From contig JACKNM010000005.1 in the NCBI GenBank assembly GCA_024234875.1, forward strand, positions 1 to 64,000: a stretch of DNA of 64,000 bases. Reading direction: 5' to 3'. Each line of letters starts with the position of its first letter. Positions within the stretch are counted from its first letter, which is position 1. Below are positions 40,894 through 50,122 of this stretch, one piece after another. The notes under the pieces are model-generated. The model had not been told where the DNA came from, made no database searches, and worked only from the letters and a program-made list of their open reading frames with translations. The translations under genes and the position numbers were made by a program. Source of the stretch: Ectothiorhodospiraceae bacterium. Lineage in GTDB: Bacteria > Pseudomonadota > Gammaproteobacteria > HK1.

Positions 40894-42540
40894 TCAGACC
40901 AGCCCGACCGCGTCGTGCGCCACGCGGCCGTCGACGACGGTGGCGAGCACCCGGGTCTCGGCGATCCCCTGGGGGTCCATGGTGGTGATGTCCTGATCGA
41001 GAATCGTGAGGTCGGCGAGCTTCCCTGGCGCGATCGACCCCTTCACCGCCTCGTCGAACGCCGCCTCGGCCGAGCCGAGCGTGTAAGCGCGCAGCGCCTG
41101 CTCGGCGGTGAGCGCCTCGTGCGGGTTGAACGGCTCGCCGCGACCGGTGCGTTGGTTGACCAGGTCGTGGATCCCGAGCAGTGGCGAGCCGCGCACCACC
41201 GGTCGGTCCGAGCTCCCGGGCAGGCGGATGCCGGCATCGAGGAAGCTGCGCTGTCGGTAGCACCACCCGGTGCGTCGCTCGCCGAGCGCCGCGCGCATGC
41301 CGTCGCCGATCTCGCTGATGAAGCGCGCCTGCGGCACCGGAACCACGCCCAACGCGGCGATGCGCGCCACGTCCTCGTCGCGACACACGCCGCAGTGCTC
41401 GATGCGGTGCCGATGGTCCGCGCGCGGCACCTCGGCCAACGCCGCGGCATACGCGTCCAGCACCGCGGACACCGCGCGGTCGCCGATGGCGTGGGTCGCG
41501 ATCTGCCAGCCGGCGCGATGCGCGCGCAACACCCGTCGGCGGAGCTCGGCCTCCTCCATCAGCAGATAGCCGCGATTGCCCTGCTCGCCCTCGAAGTCGG
41601 CGCTCATCGCCGCGGTGCGTCCGATCAGCGAGCCGTCGGCGAAGATCTTGATGGGCCCGATGCGCAGCCAGTCGTCACCGAAGCCGGTGTGCAAGCCGAG
41701 GTCAAGGGTGTCGCCGTCCGGATCGTCGGCGTGGTGCGCCACCGGGTGCAGGTTCTCGACGCCGACCATCAGGGTCACCCGCACCCCGAGGTTGCCGTCG
41801 CGGCGGGCACGCTGATAGGCGGCCAGCTCGAGTGGGTTGCCCTCGCCCATCACGCAGCCGATCCCGGCTTCCTGGCAGCTGGCGACGCCCTCCGCCAGGT
41901 AGCGCTGGCTCGCCAGTCCGATCTGGCGCGCCATCTCCGCGACCGGCAGTGGGCGCAGCAGCCGTCGCACGAGGCCCATCGCGCGCTCCTCGAGCAAGCC
42001 GTTCGGCGCGCCGGAGTCGTCGACCGCCACCACCCCGCCCTCGGGCACCTCGACCTCGCCGATGCGCGCCGCGCGCATCGCGCGAGTGTTCACCACGCAG
42101 AAGTGCCCGGAGGTGTGCTTGAGCAGGACGAGGTGATCCGGCGCGGCGCGATCGAGCTCCTGACGGGTCGGGTGACGGCCCTCGCGGAGCTTGTTCTGGT
42201 CATAGCCCTGGCCGATCAGCCAGGCGCCCGACGGCAGCTCGCGCGCGCGGCGCGCGAGGGCGTCGAGGATGTCCTCGATGCATCGCACCGGTGGCGAGGC
42301 GAGCGGGACCTGGTCGAGCGCCTCGCCGTAGGAACGCATGTGGTTGTGGGCGTCGTTGAACGCGGGCACCACCGTCGCGCCCGACAGGTCGAGACGACGC
42401 CGGGTGCGGACACCGGAGAGGTCCGCCGCGTCGCCGATGGCGAGAATGCGCCCGCCGTTGATCGCGATCGCGCTCGCTCGCGGTCGCGCGCGGTCGACGG
42501 TGACCACGTTCGCGTTGTCGATCAGCAGGTCGATCTCCAC
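40894..42540 (-). CDS. YtcJ-like metal-dependent amidohydrolase
   Basis: A 548-residue amidohydrolase_3-type protein. Marks: DLLIDNANVVTVD in the beta sandwich, the metal motif FNDAHNHMRSYG, GQGYDQNKL, TSGHFCVVN, DGSLIGRTAAM, THAIGDRAV, HRIEHCGVC, and SSDRPVV. The C-terminal KLADLTILDQDI closes the beta domain. Substrate unknown; YtcJ-type enzymes are usually predicted to hydrolyse cyclic or formyl amides. Start at GTG 42540 with GGAGG in front; longer in-frame versions add an Arg-rich stretch. Divergent from the MscK-like channel gene. Confidence 0.87.
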   Translation of the reverse strand: MEIDLLIDNANVVTVDRARPRASAIAINGGRILAIGDAADLSGVRTRRRLDLSGATVVPAFNDAHNHMRSYGEALDQVPLASPPVRCIEDILDALARRARELPSGAWLIGQGYDQNKLREGRHPTRQELDRAAPDHLVLLKHTSGHFCVVNTRAMRAARIGEVEVPEGGVVAVDDSGAPNGLLEERAMGLVRRLLRPLPVAEMARQIGLASQRYLAEGVASCQEAGIGCVMGEGNPLELAAYQRARRDGNLGVRVTLMVGVENLHPVAHHADDPDGDTLDLGLHTGFGDDWLRIGPIKIFADGSLIGRTAAMSADFEGEQGNRGYLLMEEAELRRRVLRAHRAGWQIATHAIGDRAVSAVLDAYAAALAEVPRADHRHRIEHCGVCRDEDVARIAALGVVPVPQARFISEIGDGMRAALGERRTGWCYRQRSFLDAGIRLPGSSDRPVVRGSPLLGIHDLVNQRTGRGEPFNPHEALTAEQALRAYTLGSAEAAFDEAVKGSIAPGKLADLTILDQDITTMDPQGIAETRVLATVVDGRVAHDAVGLV

Positions 42541-42671
42541 CTCGACGGCCTCCGTGCGAGCGGCCACCCGATGGCGCCGTGCGCGGATACTCGTCCACCG
42601 ACGCGGATGGTGCAAGGCAGCCGGGGAGCGGGCGACCTGGCGGCGGGACGGGCGGAAGGTATGCTACTCGC

Positions 42672-45600
42672 GTGACGCGCCCTCGCTCTCACCACTCTCG
42701 CCACATCGTGGCGTCGCTGCTGCTCGCCATCGCGGCGTCGGTGTCGATCCCGCACGCCGCGGCTCAGTCCGAGACCCCGGCCTCGCCGGCAGAGGCCACC
42801 GCCGCCGCGGTGGCCACCATCGAGCAGGTGCAGGCCCGGATCCAGGAGCTGGAGGCGGCCACCGGGATCGACGAGCAGGAGAAGGCCCGCCTGCTCGACG
42901 CCTATCGCGGCGCGAAGGCGCGGCTCGAGGCGGCTCAGGCGAGCGACGAGGCCACCGCCAAGTTCCGGCAGCTCATCGAGACCGGGCCTGCCCAGCTCGA
43001 GAAGCTGCGCGCGGAGCTGGAGAAGGCGAAGAGCGAGTCCGCCGCACGGACCCGCGGGACCGACGCGGCGGGGGCGGAATCTCTCGAGCAGACGCTGACC
43101 AAGGTCCAGGCCGACGTCGCCAGCCTGTCCGCCCGCGCCGGCGAGCTCGAGAAGTCCGTCGCCGCGCTGCAATCGCGGCCTGCGGCGGCGCGAGACCAGC
43201 TCGCGGCGGCTCGGACCGCGCTCGGCGAGATCGAGCGCCAACGCGCGGCCGCGGCGACGGTGCAGGCGTCGGCGGAGCTGCGCGCCGCGCAGTCGGTGCT
43301 GCTCGACGCCCGGCGGCGGGCGCGCACCGCGGAGGTCGCGATGCTCGAGGCCGAGCTGCTCAGCATCGAGATTCGCGGGCAGCTACTGAACGCGGAGCGC
43401 GAGCTGGTGGCGGCACGGCTGGCGCAGACCCAGTCCCAGGCCAAGGCGCTGCAGGAACGGCTCGACGAGCGGCGTCGCGCGGAAGCCCAGAAGGTGCGCA
43501 TCGAGGCCGAGCGCGCCGAGCGCGAGGCCGAGGACAAGCATCCGTTGGTGCGTCAGGCGGCGGAGCGCAACGCGCAGCTCGGCAAGGCGCTGGCATCGCT
43601 CGTGGCACGGCTCGAGGCAGCGAACGCCGAGCGCACCCAGGCCGCGGAGCGCGGCACCCAGATCGAGAGCGACTTCGAGAACGCGCGCCAGCGTGTCGGC
43701 ATCGCCGGGCTGAATCCGATTCTCGGGCAGGTGCTGCGTGATCAGCGCAATCGACTTCCGGATCTGCGCATCTACCGTCGGCTGGCGGCGGAGCGCGAGC
43801 AACTCCTCGCCGAGACCGGTCTGGCGCAGCTCCAGTACACCGAGGAGCGGCGCCAACTCGCCGACGTGGACGCGGCGGTGCGGGCGCGTCTCGACGGCGC
43901 GGCGGAGCCGCTCGACGACGCCGCGCGCTCGCGCATCGCGAGCGAGCTGAAGCCGTTGCTGGTCGACCGACAGGCATTGCTCGACAAGCTCGCCTCCGCC
44001 GCGTCGAGCTATCTCCGCGCGCTCGGTGACGTCGACTTCGAGCAGCGTCAGCTCGTCGACAAGGCCGGCGAGTACGCCGACTTCCTCGACCGTCACCTGC
44101 TCTGGATCCCGAGCGCGCCACCGCTCGGCTGGCAGACGCTGCGCAACCTGCCGCCGGCGGTTGCCTGGGCGCTGTCCCCCACCGGGTGGATCGATACCGC
44201 CGCGGTGCTGCTCGACGAGGCCCGGCGGGCGCCGCTCGGCGCCCTCGGACTGGTCTTGGCGGTCGGGGTCCTGGTGTGGTTGCGCCGTGGCCTCGCCGGT
44301 CGGCTGCGTGAGATCGCGAGCCAGGTCGGCAAGGTCGCCACCGATCGCTTCATGCTCACCGTGCGAGCGGTGGCGTTGAGCATCGCCGCCGCCGCCCCGG
44401 TGCCCCTGGTGATGCTGGTCGTCGGCTGGCGGCTCGAGTCGAGCGTGGTCGACGACGAGTTCGTGCGCGCCCTCGGCACCGGGCTGCGGGTGACCGCGCT
44501 CTTCGTCTTCCTGACCCACGCGTTCCTGCGCCTGCTGCGCGACGACGGGGTGATGGCGGTCCACTTCCGGTGGCGAGACCAGCCCCGGCAGCTCTTGCGC
44601 CACCACCTGCGCTGGTTTCTCGCAATGGCGGGTCCGGCCCTGTTCGTGGCCGCGGCGGTGGCGGCGCAGTCCGATGCCGATCATCGCGCGAGCCTCGCGC
44701 GCCTCGCGTTCATGCTCACCGTCGCCGCGCTCGTGTTCTTCACCCAGCGGGTGCTGAGCCCGAGCAGCGGTGTGGTGCACGAGGCTCTGGATGCCCATCC
44801 CGACGGCTGGCTGTCGCGGCTGCGATGGCTGTGGTACCCGCTCGCCATCGGGACCCCGCTGGCGCTGCTGGTGCTCGCGGGCATCGGCTACGTGTTCACC
44901 GCCGGGCAGCTCCTCGAGCGGCTGTTCGTGAGCATCGGCCTGGTGGTGGCGGCGATCGTGGTCCACGACCTCGTGGTGCGTGCGCTCAGCGTGGCGCGTC
45001 GCCGCCTCGAGTACCAACGGGTGCGCGAGCGCCGGCTCGCGCGGCTGCGGCAGGAGGAGCCGGAGACCGATGCCGATGGTACGGCGGTGGTGGTCGAGGC
45101 GGCGGAGGTCGACCTCGCGGTGGTCGACGAGCAGACCCGCGGGCTGCTGCGCACCCTCATCGGCATCTCGGTGCTGCTCGGGCTGTGGCTGGCGTGGGCA
45201 GCGGTGCTTCCGGCGCTGGCCATTCTGGACCAGGTGACGCTGTGGCAGACATCCGCGGTGCAGGACGGGGCGCAGGTCCTGGCGCCGATCACGCTCGCGG
45301 ATCTCTTGCTCGCGCTGACTCTCGGCGTGCTCGGGATCGTCGCTGCTCGCAACGTTCCGGGGGTGCTCGAGATCGGGTTGCTGCAGCGGCTGCCGCTCGA
45401 CGCCGGCAGCCGCTACGCGATCAGCACCGTGTGCCAGTACATCATCGCGGCCATCGCCATCTCCACCGTGGCCGGCTCGCTCGGTATCTCGTGGGGCAAC
45501 GTGCAGTGGCTGGTGGCTGCCCTCGGCGTCGGTCTCGGTTTCGGTCTGCAGGAGATCTTCGCGAACTTCGTCTCCGGTCTGATCATCCTGTTCGAGCGTC

Positions 45601-46118
45601 CGGTGCGCATCGGTGACACGGTGACGGTGGGCTCCGTCAGCGGCACCGTGTCGCGTATCAAGATCCGCGCGACCACCATCACCGACTGGGATCGCAAGGA
45701 GATCATCGTCCCCAACAAGACGTTCATCACCGAGCAGCTCATCAACTGGACGCTGACCGACCCGATCACCCGCGTGGTGATCCCGGTCGGCGTCGCCTAC
45801 GGCACCGACACCCAGAAGGCCTACGACGTCATCAAGAGCACCGCGGAACGCAATCCGCTGGTGCTCGACGAGCCACCGTTGCAGGTGTTCTTCCTCGGGC
45901 TCGGCGACAGCGCGCTGAACTTCGAGCTACGCGTGTTCGTGCGCGAGCTCGGGGACCGCTTGATGGTCACGCATCAGCTGCTGATGGCCATCGAGCGGGC
46001 GCTTCGCGAGAACGGTATCGAGATCCCGTTCCCGCAACGCGACATCCATGTGCGCAGCTTCACCTGGCCGACGGGGTTCGCGATGTCGCCGGCGGGAAAG
46101 CCGGACGCCGAGCACTGA
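42672..46118 (+). CDS. MscK/KefA-type large mechanosensitive channel
   Basis: A 1148-residue inner-membrane channel that should open under osmotic downshock. Signal peptide at about 1-32 (ending PHAAAQ), then a periplasmic region of about 480 residues, largely Ala/Glu/Arg-rich coiled coil, then about eleven membrane helices from residue 520 on. The MscS core is near the end: pore helix VQWLVAALGVGLGFGLQEIFANFVSGL (about 943-970), beta domain with RPVRIGDTVTVGSVSGTV and RIKIRATTITDWDRKEIIVPNK, and the C-terminal VPVGVAYGTD-like region. Size and plan match MscK. A GTG start at 42672 gives a clean signal peptide; an upstream ATG at 42579 would not. Confidence 0.92.
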   Translation: MTRPRSHHSRHIVASLLLAIAASVSIPHAAAQSETPASPAEATAAAVATIEQVQARIQELEAATGIDEQEKARLLDAYRGAKARLEAAQASDEATAKFRQLIETGPAQLEKLRAELEKAKSESAARTRGTDAAGAESLEQTLTKVQADVASLSARAGELEKSVAALQSRPAAARDQLAAARTALGEIERQRAAAATVQASAELRAAQSVLLDARRRARTAEVAMLEAELLSIEIRGQLLNAERELVAARLAQTQSQAKALQERLDERRRAEAQKVRIEAERAEREAEDKHPLVRQAAERNAQLGKALASLVARLEAANAERTQAAERGTQIESDFENARQRVGIAGLNPILGQVLRDQRNRLPDLRIYRRLAAEREQLLAETGLAQLQYTEERRQLADVDAAVRARLDGAAEPLDDAARSRIASELKPLLVDRQALLDKLASAASSYLRALGDVDFEQRQLVDKAGEYADFLDRHLLWIPSAPPLGWQTLRNLPPAVAWALSPTGWIDTAAVLLDEARRAPLGALGLVLAVGVLVWLRRGLAGRLREIASQVGKVATDRFMLTVRAVALSIAAAAPVPLVMLVVGWRLESSVVDDEFVRALGTGLRVTALFVFLTHAFLRLLRDDGVMAVHFRWRDQPRQLLRHHLRWFLAMAGPALFVAAAVAAQSDADHRASLARLAFMLTVAALVFFTQRVLSPSSGVVHEALDAHPDGWLSRLRWLWYPLAIGTPLALLVLAGIGYVFTAGQLLERLFVSIGLVVAAIVVHDLVVRALSVARRRLEYQRVRERRLARLRQEEPETDADGTAVVVEAAEVDLAVVDEQTRGLLRTLIGISVLLGLWLAWAAVLPALAILDQVTLWQTSAVQDGAQVLAPITLADLLLALTLGVLGIVAARNVPGVLEIGLLQRLPLDAGSRYAISTVCQYIIAAIAISTVAGSLGISWGNVQWLVAALGVGLGFGLQEIFANFVSGLIILFERPVRIGDTVTVGSVSGTVSRIKIRATTITDWDRKEIIVPNKTFITEQLINWTLTDPITRVVIPVGVAYGTDTQKAYDVIKSTAERNPLVLDEPPLQVFFLGLGDSALNFELRVFVRELGDRLMVTHQLLMAIERALRENGIEIPFPQRDIHVRSFTWPTGFAMSPAGKPDAEH

Positions 46119-46134
46119 GGGGGCCGAGCTCCAC

Positions 46135-47454
46135 TCAGAGCGCGTGCGCGCGGCGAAGCCGCCAGCCGAGGACGACGACCTCGGCGACGTAGGCGAGGAT
46201 CCAGGCCGCCAGCCCGACCAGGGCGCCGTTCAGGGTCGGCGACACCACCGTCGCCATTCCCACCACGGTCACCGTCACCACCCTCAGCCCACCGGTGACC
46301 GCGAGCATCCCGGTGGTTCGCGCCCCCGCGAGTAGGCCGCGAAACAGCGCCGCCAGGGCCCAGAACAGTGCCATCGCGAAGCATGCACGCATCGCTGGCA
46401 CACAGTAGTCGGCGAGCTCCGCGGTGAGCCCCATCACACCGCGCAGGACCCAGGTTTCCAGCGAGGTGTGGAACAGGACGTAGGCGAGGGTGGCGAAGAA
46501 GGCCACGAGCTGTAGCGTGAAGCCGACCATCACGCGTGCATCGTCGCGGTTGGCGACCAGCGTCTGTGCGGTCTGCACCAGATTGCGCATCGGACTGAAC
46601 AGCAGGCCCACGAGGCCGTGCACCACGCCGAACGCGGCGAGCGCGAGGTCCGGGTGCGCGAGCCTGCCGAGGAACAGGTTGACCACGAAGATCGCGCCGA
46701 TCTCCGAGGTCTGGTTGAGCACCAACGGCCACGAGAAGCGCCACATCGTCGCCGCGCCCGGCGCCTCGGTGCCCGCGCGCGGCAGCTCGCGCAGGTTGCG
46801 CGCCGCGAACGCCCACGCGAACACCGTCTCCGCCAGCATGCAGGTGACGAGCGCGGCCGCGCCGATCGCGGCGCCGTCGAGGGCCAGCGGCCAGAGCAGC
46901 AGCGAGCCGGCGAGGGAGAGCAGTCGTACCAGCGTGCTCAGCGTGATCAGGGGCGTGCGTCGATTCATCATCAGCAGCGCGAAGGCGACGCCGCGCGCGA
47001 CGAGGATGGGCGCGCTGATGCTGAGCACGAAGGTCACGGTTCTCGCCTGGGCCACCGTCTGCGCGCTGGCACCGAACACGGTGCCGTAGAGCCAGTCACC
47101 GAGGGCGGTGAACGCAACCAGCCAGGCCAGCGCGACCGGTACCGAGACCACCAGGGAGACGAAGCCGACGATGCGGGCGAGATGCGTCCGATCGCGCAGA
47201 TACGAGATGGTCAGGTAGGTGATGACCTCGGTCGCGCTGGTCACCGTGTAGTAGAAGGTGAAGGCGGTGTTGAAGGCGGCCAGGGTGACGCTCGGGTCGG
47301 CCGTTCGCGCGAGGAACGCGTGAATGACCGACTTCGAGATCATGTTGAGCTCGGTCATGAAGACGAGTGGAAGGAAGAACCGGTAGGCGCCCGAGAGCGA
47401 GACGCGCGGCGATGCGTCGCCGGCACTCGCGGTCTCTTTCCCAGCCCGGCTCAT
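46135..47454 (-). CDS. Polytopic membrane protein of the MATE/MOP flippase superfamily
   Basis: A 439-residue protein with about twelve membrane helices in the arrangement of multidrug/oligosaccharidyl-lipid/polysaccharide (MOP) exporters. The first helix LSGAYRFFLPLVFMTELNMISKSVIH and the mirrored first helix of the second half (MWRFSWPLVLNQTSEIGAIFVVNLFLGRL, from about residue 222) show the internal two-fold repeat. I cannot tell whether it exports drugs or lipid-linked sugars, or resembles ANKH-type transporters. It is convergent with the MscK-like gene, only 16 bases away. Confidence 0.75.
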   Translation of the reverse strand: MSRAGKETASAGDASPRVSLSGAYRFFLPLVFMTELNMISKSVIHAFLARTADPSVTLAAFNTAFTFYYTVTSATEVITYLTISYLRDRTHLARIVGFVSLVVSVPVALAWLVAFTALGDWLYGTVFGASAQTVAQARTVTFVLSISAPILVARGVAFALLMMNRRTPLITLSTLVRLLSLAGSLLLWPLALDGAAIGAAALVTCMLAETVFAWAFAARNLRELPRAGTEAPGAATMWRFSWPLVLNQTSEIGAIFVVNLFLGRLAHPDLALAAFGVVHGLVGLLFSPMRNLVQTAQTLVANRDDARVMVGFTLQLVAFFATLAYVLFHTSLETWVLRGVMGLTAELADYCVPAMRACFAMALFWALAALFRGLLAGARTTGMLAVTGGLRVVTVTVVGMATVVSPTLNGALVGLAAWILAYVAEVVVLGWRLRRAHAL

Positions 47455-47567
47455 GGCGTCGGTGCCCCGGTCTCGCTCGTCGTCGAGCCGCGGAGTTTAT
47501 GGAGGTGGCGTGAGTGGTGCCAGCGTCGGCTGATCCGAGTCACGAGACCGGGCGATGCGGCCCCACT

Positions 47568-47657
47568 GCGATTCGCCGGAAGCGAATCGCGTCGCGCGCA
47601 GCGCGCCCGAAGGGCGCCGGGCATGGATGGCCGGCGACGGTGCAGCCAGGTGCGCTC
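47568..47657. repeat. Palindrome cluster left of repeat copy B
   Basis: Consecutive hairpins: GCGATTCGC-CGGAA-GCGAATCGC (47568-47590), GCGCCC-GAA-GGGCGC (47603-47617), and an imperfect GCCGG/CCGGC stem at about 47616-47634. Together with the stem-loop repeat at 47658-47703 they form a compound noncoding element in the 245-base gap 47455-47699. The left part of the gap must hold the promoter for the MOP-family gene. Confidence 0.55.
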
Positions 47658-47703
47658 GGCGAGCCTCGCAGCAGCTCGCCATTGCGGAGGCATCCTCTCT
47701 CAG
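47658..47703 (-). repeat. Stem-loop repeat, copy B, abutting the stop codon of the next gene
   Basis: GGCGAGC and GCTCGCC form a perfect 7-bp stem around the loop CTCGCAGCA, followed by a tail that ends in the reverse complement of the TGA stop at 47700-47702. Copy A at 11412-11455 keeps loop and tail but has different, still pairing stem bases. Confidence 0.6.
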
Positions 47704-48881
47704 GGGCGGAGCAGCTCCCAGCGCCCCGGCGCACGCTGGTACTCGATCTTCAGGCAGCCACGGTCGACACCGAAGTCGACCAACGGCTCGACCCCCGCGT
47801 ACTCGCCCACGATGCAGCCGATGTAGGTGATCTTCCCGGCCCGGTTGCGCAGTCGGAAGTGCGCGCCCTCGGAGATGATCTGCGAGACCTTGAACTGGCG
47901 CGCGGCGCCGGCCGGGCCGATCTTCCCGACATGGGCGCTGGTGTCGCCGGACTCGACGTCGCCGGTGATGATCCAGGCGTAGGGCACGCGGTCCTCGGCC
48001 GGCTCGGGCGCGCGCGCTCGAGGCGGCGTGGGCTCCGGCACCGGCTCCGCGACCGCCGGCACGGTCGGAAGGGGCATCTCCGGCGCCAGGTCGGCCTCAC
48101 CCGCTGCCTGCACCCCGGCCTCCGCGTCACCCTCGCGCACGAACAGGCGCCGCAGCAGGCGACGGTCGCGACCGTCCTTGCCAGTCGGCGCGGCGCCCGG
48201 CGGCGCCACCTCGTCCTCACGCTCGCGCCGCCGTGCCTCGATCTGGCGGCGCATCCGAGCGCGCTGCTCGGCGGAGACGCGGTCGCCGACGATGTCGTCG
48301 AACTTGCTCGGCTGGCCGAGGAGTCGCTTGCCGAGCTCGTCCAGGACCCGAGGGGTCAGGCGCTCGACCGGCAAGATGAACACCCGTGAGGCGAGCGCGT
48401 CCAGGTTGGTGGTGCTCATGCGCACCGCGGCGCGGTCGGGGTCGGGCTCGAAGCGGGCGGACACCGGCACCGCGGCATCGACGTTGAAGATGTACTGCCA
48501 CTTCGATCGATCGTCGATCCAGTAACGCAGCCGATGCTCCTCGAGAAAGCTGCGCCAGATCGTGCGCTCGGCCAATGTGCCGGTGGCGAACTCGAGCTTG
48601 CCGTTGCCGCGCCGCACGAAGGTGAGGCTGAACGTCGGTGGCTCGACCGCCACCACCTGGAGCTCGAAGCCCTCCTGGCGCTGCACCTCGACGGCTCCGA
48701 ACTGGCCGATGGGATAGGCGAGGGCAACCTCGCCGGCGAGTTGCTCGGCCCGCGTCACCAGGTCGTCGAGGTAGGCGTAGATGGACTCCAACGCCCGCTC
48801 GGCGTCAGGCGTGTCCGTGCCCTGGGCCGGCCCAGCCGACGCCGGGGCTCGATGTACGCGGTGGTCGAAGCGACTGCTCAT
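47700..48881 (-). CDS. Two-domain protein of unknown function
   Basis: A 393-residue protein without signal peptide or membrane helix. Residues about 25-200 are a folded alpha/beta region (ALESIYAYLDDLVTRAEQLAGEVALAYPIGQFGAVEVQ, then YWIDDRSKWQYIFNVDAAVPVSARF). A central charged and Pro-rich linker (about 205-305) has many Arg and Glu. The C-terminal 90 residues (YAWIITGDVESGDTSAHVGKIGPAGAA onward) look like a small beta domain with FRLRNRAGKITYIG. I do not recognise either part. Start at ATG 48881, with GGAGA five bases upstream; ATG 48899 is an alternative. Divergent from the cupin gene. Confidence 0.65.
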   Translation of the reverse strand: MSSRFDHRVHRAPASAGPAQGTDTPDAERALESIYAYLDDLVTRAEQLAGEVALAYPIGQFGAVEVQRQEGFELQVVAVEPPTFSLTFVRRGNGKLEFATGTLAERTIWRSFLEEHRLRYWIDDRSKWQYIFNVDAAVPVSARFEPDPDRAAVRMSTTNLDALASRVFILPVERLTPRVLDELGKRLLGQPSKFDDIVGDRVSAEQRARMRRQIEARRREREDEVAPPGAAPTGKDGRDRRLLRRLFVREGDAEAGVQAAGEADLAPEMPLPTVPAVAEPVPEPTPPRARAPEPAEDRVPYAWIITGDVESGDTSAHVGKIGPAGAARQFKVSQIISEGAHFRLRNRAGKITYIGCIVGEYAGVEPLVDFGVDRGCLKIEYQRAPGRWELLRP

Positions 48882-49084
48882 CGTGTCTCCAGCGGCCATG
48901 GAGGACGCCTTCGCAACCTCGGAAGCGTAGCAGGTTGTGGGTGCATGTCGATGGTTATGCGTAGGATTCGGCAACTGGCGCACGTTTCTTGAGCGCCTCG
49001 GCGCCAGGGCTCGCGGCGAGCGGGAGCAGGGCGCGCCCGGCCGCGGGTAGACTCTCGGCAGCTGGACCGAGGAGAGATCGACGA

Positions 49085-49630
49085 ATGGCGGAGCATCGAG
49101 CGGGCGTCGGCCCGGCCGTCGACGCGGACGCCGTCGAGCGAGTGGCGCTCGCACCGGGGCACGACGTCCCCAACAACCCGCAGCTGCCGGTGGTGGTCCA
49201 CCGCCGGGCGGTGCCGCCGGAGGTGGACGACGTCGCGGGCTGGCTGGAGGCCCGGTTCGCTGCCAACGGCTGGGTCGGTGCATGGCGCGACGGCGTGTTC
49301 GACCACCACCACTACCACGCCACCGCGCACGAGGTCCTCGGCATCGCGCGCGGCAGCGTCGAGGTGATGCTCGGCGGGGCCGGCGGGGTGCTGGTGACGC
49401 TCGGTGAGGGTGACGTGGCGGTGCTGCCGGCGGGCACCGGGCACTGTCGCGTCGGCGCCACGTCGAGGCTGGTCGTGGTCGGGGCGTACCCGTCCGGTCA
49501 GAGCCCCGATCTGCGCCGGGCCGGCGATTCGCTGGCCGATGCCGCGCGGCGGATCGCGCGCGTTCCGGTTCCCGACGCCGACCCGGTCCAGGGAGCCGAC
49601 GGCGCTCTGGTTCGCCTGTGGACTCGATGA
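49085..49630 (+). CDS. Cupin-domain protein (YjlB-like)
   Basis: A 181-residue single-cupin protein. The first cupin motif is in DHHHYHATAHEVLGIARGSVEVMLGG and the second in GDVAVLPAGTGHCRVG; His residues in both could bind a metal. The NNPQLPVVVHRRAV start and the overall layout resemble the YjlB family, of unknown activity. GAGGAG lies eight bases before the ATG. TAGACT at 49048 is a weak -10 candidate. Its stop overlaps the ATG of the next gene, so they are coupled. Confidence 0.85.
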   Translation: MAEHRAGVGPAVDADAVERVALAPGHDVPNNPQLPVVVHRRAVPPEVDDVAGWLEARFAANGWVGAWRDGVFDHHHYHATAHEVLGIARGSVEVMLGGAGGVLVTLGEGDVAVLPAGTGHCRVGATSRLVVVGAYPSGQSPDLRRAGDSLADAARRIARVPVPDADPVQGADGALVRLWTR

Positions 49631-50097
49631 GCGAGGTCGCGAAGCCGCGGATCTGGGTCGACGCCGATGCGTGTCCGCGCCCGATCAAGGAGATCCTGTT
49701 CCGGGCCGCGGTGCGCGTCGGGGTTCGGGTGACCCTGGTCGCGAATCATCCCCTGCGCACGCCGGCGACGCCGCTGGTCGACGCGATTCAGGTGGCATCG
49801 GGCTTCGATGTCGCCGACGAGCAGATCGTCGCCTCGCTCGCGGCGGGCGACCTGGTGATCACGTCGGACGTGCCGCTCGCCGCGGCGGCGGTCGAGCGTG
49901 GTGCGCTCGCGCTCACGCCGCGTGGCGATCTGCTCGACGCGGAGAACGTGCGTGAGCGGCTCGCGATGCGCGACATCATGGACGAGCTGCGCGGCACCGG
50001 CGTGATGACCGGCGGTCCGCCGCCACTCGCGGCGAGCGACCGCCAGTCGTTCGCCAATCGACTCGATGCCTACCTGGCGCGCGTCGCGCGCCGCTGA
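49627..50097 (+). CDS. YaiI/YqxD family protein (DUF188)
   Basis: A 156-residue conserved protein with the family opening RIWVDADACPRPIKEILFRAA, VTLVANH, the Asp-rich VASGFDVADEQIV and DLVITSDVPLAAAAVERGA, and the end FANRLDAYLAR. The fold is PIN-like and an RNA or DNA role has been suggested for the family, but no activity is settled. ATG 49627 sits in the stop of the cupin gene (ATGA). Confidence 0.92.
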   Translation: MSEVAKPRIWVDADACPRPIKEILFRAAVRVGVRVTLVANHPLRTPATPLVDAIQVASGFDVADEQIVASLAAGDLVITSDVPLAAAAVERGALALTPRGDLLDAENVRERLAMRDIMDELRGTGVMTGGPPPLAASDRQSFANRLDAYLARVARR

Positions 50098-50122
50098 GCC
50101 GCGGGGCCGGTCGCGCCGGGGC

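Noticed and set aside
47451..47693. Small reading frames across the hairpin cluster upstream of the MOP-family gene
   Set aside because: The region is a chain of palindromes and a stem-loop repeat; predicted peptides are Arg/Ala/Pro-rich and lack a ribosome site.
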